Below, in pieces: positions 21,630 to 22,106 of a stretch of DNA of 22,106 bases. Position 1 is the first letter of the stretch; every line of letters begins with the position of its first letter. The notes beneath the pieces are model-generated. The model made no database searches, was not told the origin of the DNA, and saw nothing but the letters and a program-made list of their open reading frames with translations. Source of the DNA: a virus; IMG/VR virus record IMGVR_UViG_3300024255_001095, positions 1 through 22,106 of that record. One strand, given 5' to 3'. The position numbers and the translations under genes were made by a program.

Positions 21630-22106
21630 ACAGATAGCAGATCAATTATTTTGTGATCGACTGTATAACCCAAGCAGAGAGATTGCTCGAGATGTAGTTG
21701 TCTTTTGGCAAGATTATTTAAAAGAGAACGAAACTAAACCTCGTTGGATGGATTTCGCTGACGGTAGTGACAGTACAAAAATATATGAAGCATACAACAT
21801 ATTTTTAAATCATCGCCCAGGCATTACTACATTGTATCAAAAGATTGTAGAAAGTTTTAAAACAAAAGTTGACAACCCACAGAAGTACGCTATTGCGGGA
21901 TGGGTTAATGTATATGAAGGCGGTGGCTTTTTAGACTGGCATACACACGGCGTTGGTCAAGGAGGATACTTTGATGGACGATGGCACGGTTACTTTTGTG
22001 TAAACGGTGAGCCAAGTAAAACAATGTATAGAGATAATGAAACGCATCAACTTGTACAATCAGTAGAAAATAAAAACGGTTGGCTTACAATGAGTCCCGG
22101 GGGAAT
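21607..22106 (+). CDS. 2OG-Fe(II) oxygenase-like protein, cut by the window edge
   Basis: 166 codons are visible and the frame is open to the right edge. The ATG at 21607 has an AAGGAAG Shine-Dalgarno and overlaps the previous gene by 23 nt. KYAIAGWVNVYEGGGFLDWHTHG (residues about 93-115, given here as KYAIAGWVNVYEGG then FLDWHTHG) contains the His-x-His or His-x-Asp-like metal motif (His 112, His 114). It is followed by WHGYFCVNGEPSKTMYRD, and GWLTMSPGG runs to the edge. This order (metal motif, then GYFCV...S.T, then a Pro-Gly-Gly loop) matches phage 2OG-Fe(II) oxygenases, which usually hydroxylate proteins or small molecules. The second metal His and the 2OG-binding Arg should lie beyond the edge, so activity cannot be judged. 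Confidence 0.75.
   Translation, partial: MDKTIYHEQIADQLFCDRLYNPSREIARDVVVFWQDYLKENETKPRWMDFADGSDSTKIYEAYNIFLNHRPGITTLYQKIVESFKTKVDNPQKYAIAGWVNVYEGGGFLDWHTHGVGQGGYFDGRWHGYFCVNGEPSKTMYRDNETHQLVQSVENKNGWLTMSPGG

Noticed and set aside
1-22106. tRNA genes, CRISPR arrays, insertion sequences, attachment sites
   Set aside because: No gap is long enough for most of these, no cloverleaf was seen in the gaps, no regularly spaced repeats, and no transposase or integrase motif was found.

Overview
The window is a stretch of a T4-like (Tevenvirinae-type) marine myovirus genome. The evidence is a run of T4 core genes with clear motifs: small terminase (gp16), large terminase (gp17), single-stranded DNA-binding protein (gp32), recombinase UvsX, a probable UvsY mediator and helicase UvsW. 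The DNA is AT-rich. The accessory genes (2OG-Fe(II) oxygenase, cupins, small methyltransferases, GT-A and capsule-type glycosyltransferases) are of the sort carried by marine cyanophages and pelagiphages. The host cannot be fixed: no photosynthesis gene, tRNA or other host marker is visible. Protein names come from motif recognition only, with no database search.

Layout. Positions 1-5533 hold the packaging and late block: the tail end of an upstream gene, gp16, two acidic unknown proteins, a strong terminator, gp17 and a 654-residue modular acidic protein. Several genes here follow a T4-late-promoter-like octamer (GATAAATA or a variant) that often overlaps the previous stop codon. Positions 5534-8523 are the recombination block: a consensus sigma-70 promoter with an inverted repeat around its -10, a foldable leader, gp32, a terminator, uvsX, a small acidic gene and uvsY. 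Positions 8510-16641 hold an accessory glycan cassette between uvsY and the uvsW block. It has three GT-A-like domains, five paralogous capsule/Kdo-transferase-like (GT-B) domains, a SAM methyltransferase and a nucleotidyltransferase-cupin fusion. One GT-A gene lies alone on the minus strand. Positions 16656-22106 hold an unknown 405-residue protein, uvsW, an unknown 168-residue protein, a cupin, a YhhQ/DUF165-type queuosine-precursor transporter, a second methyltransferase, a small conserved-looking protein and the start of a 2OG-Fe(II) oxygenase cut by the window edge.

How the genes may work together. gp16/gp17 package DNA. gp32, UvsX, UvsY and UvsW form the T4-type recombination-dependent replication set. 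The cassette looks able to make or activate a sugar (or alditol) phosphate and transfer several residues to an acceptor that the sequence does not identify; host surface glycan, virion protein or DNA are all possible. The transporter hints at 7-deazaguanine metabolism, in tRNA or phage DNA.

The most unusual signals are the five-member glycosyltransferase family with one GT-A/GT-B fusion, four genes whose predicted transcription start coincides with the A of ATG and which lack a Shine-Dalgarno (possible leaderless mRNAs), and five separate gene junctions with exactly 14-nt overlaps. No intergenic stretch exceeds about 165 bases. I saw no tRNA, CRISPR array, insertion sequence or attachment site.
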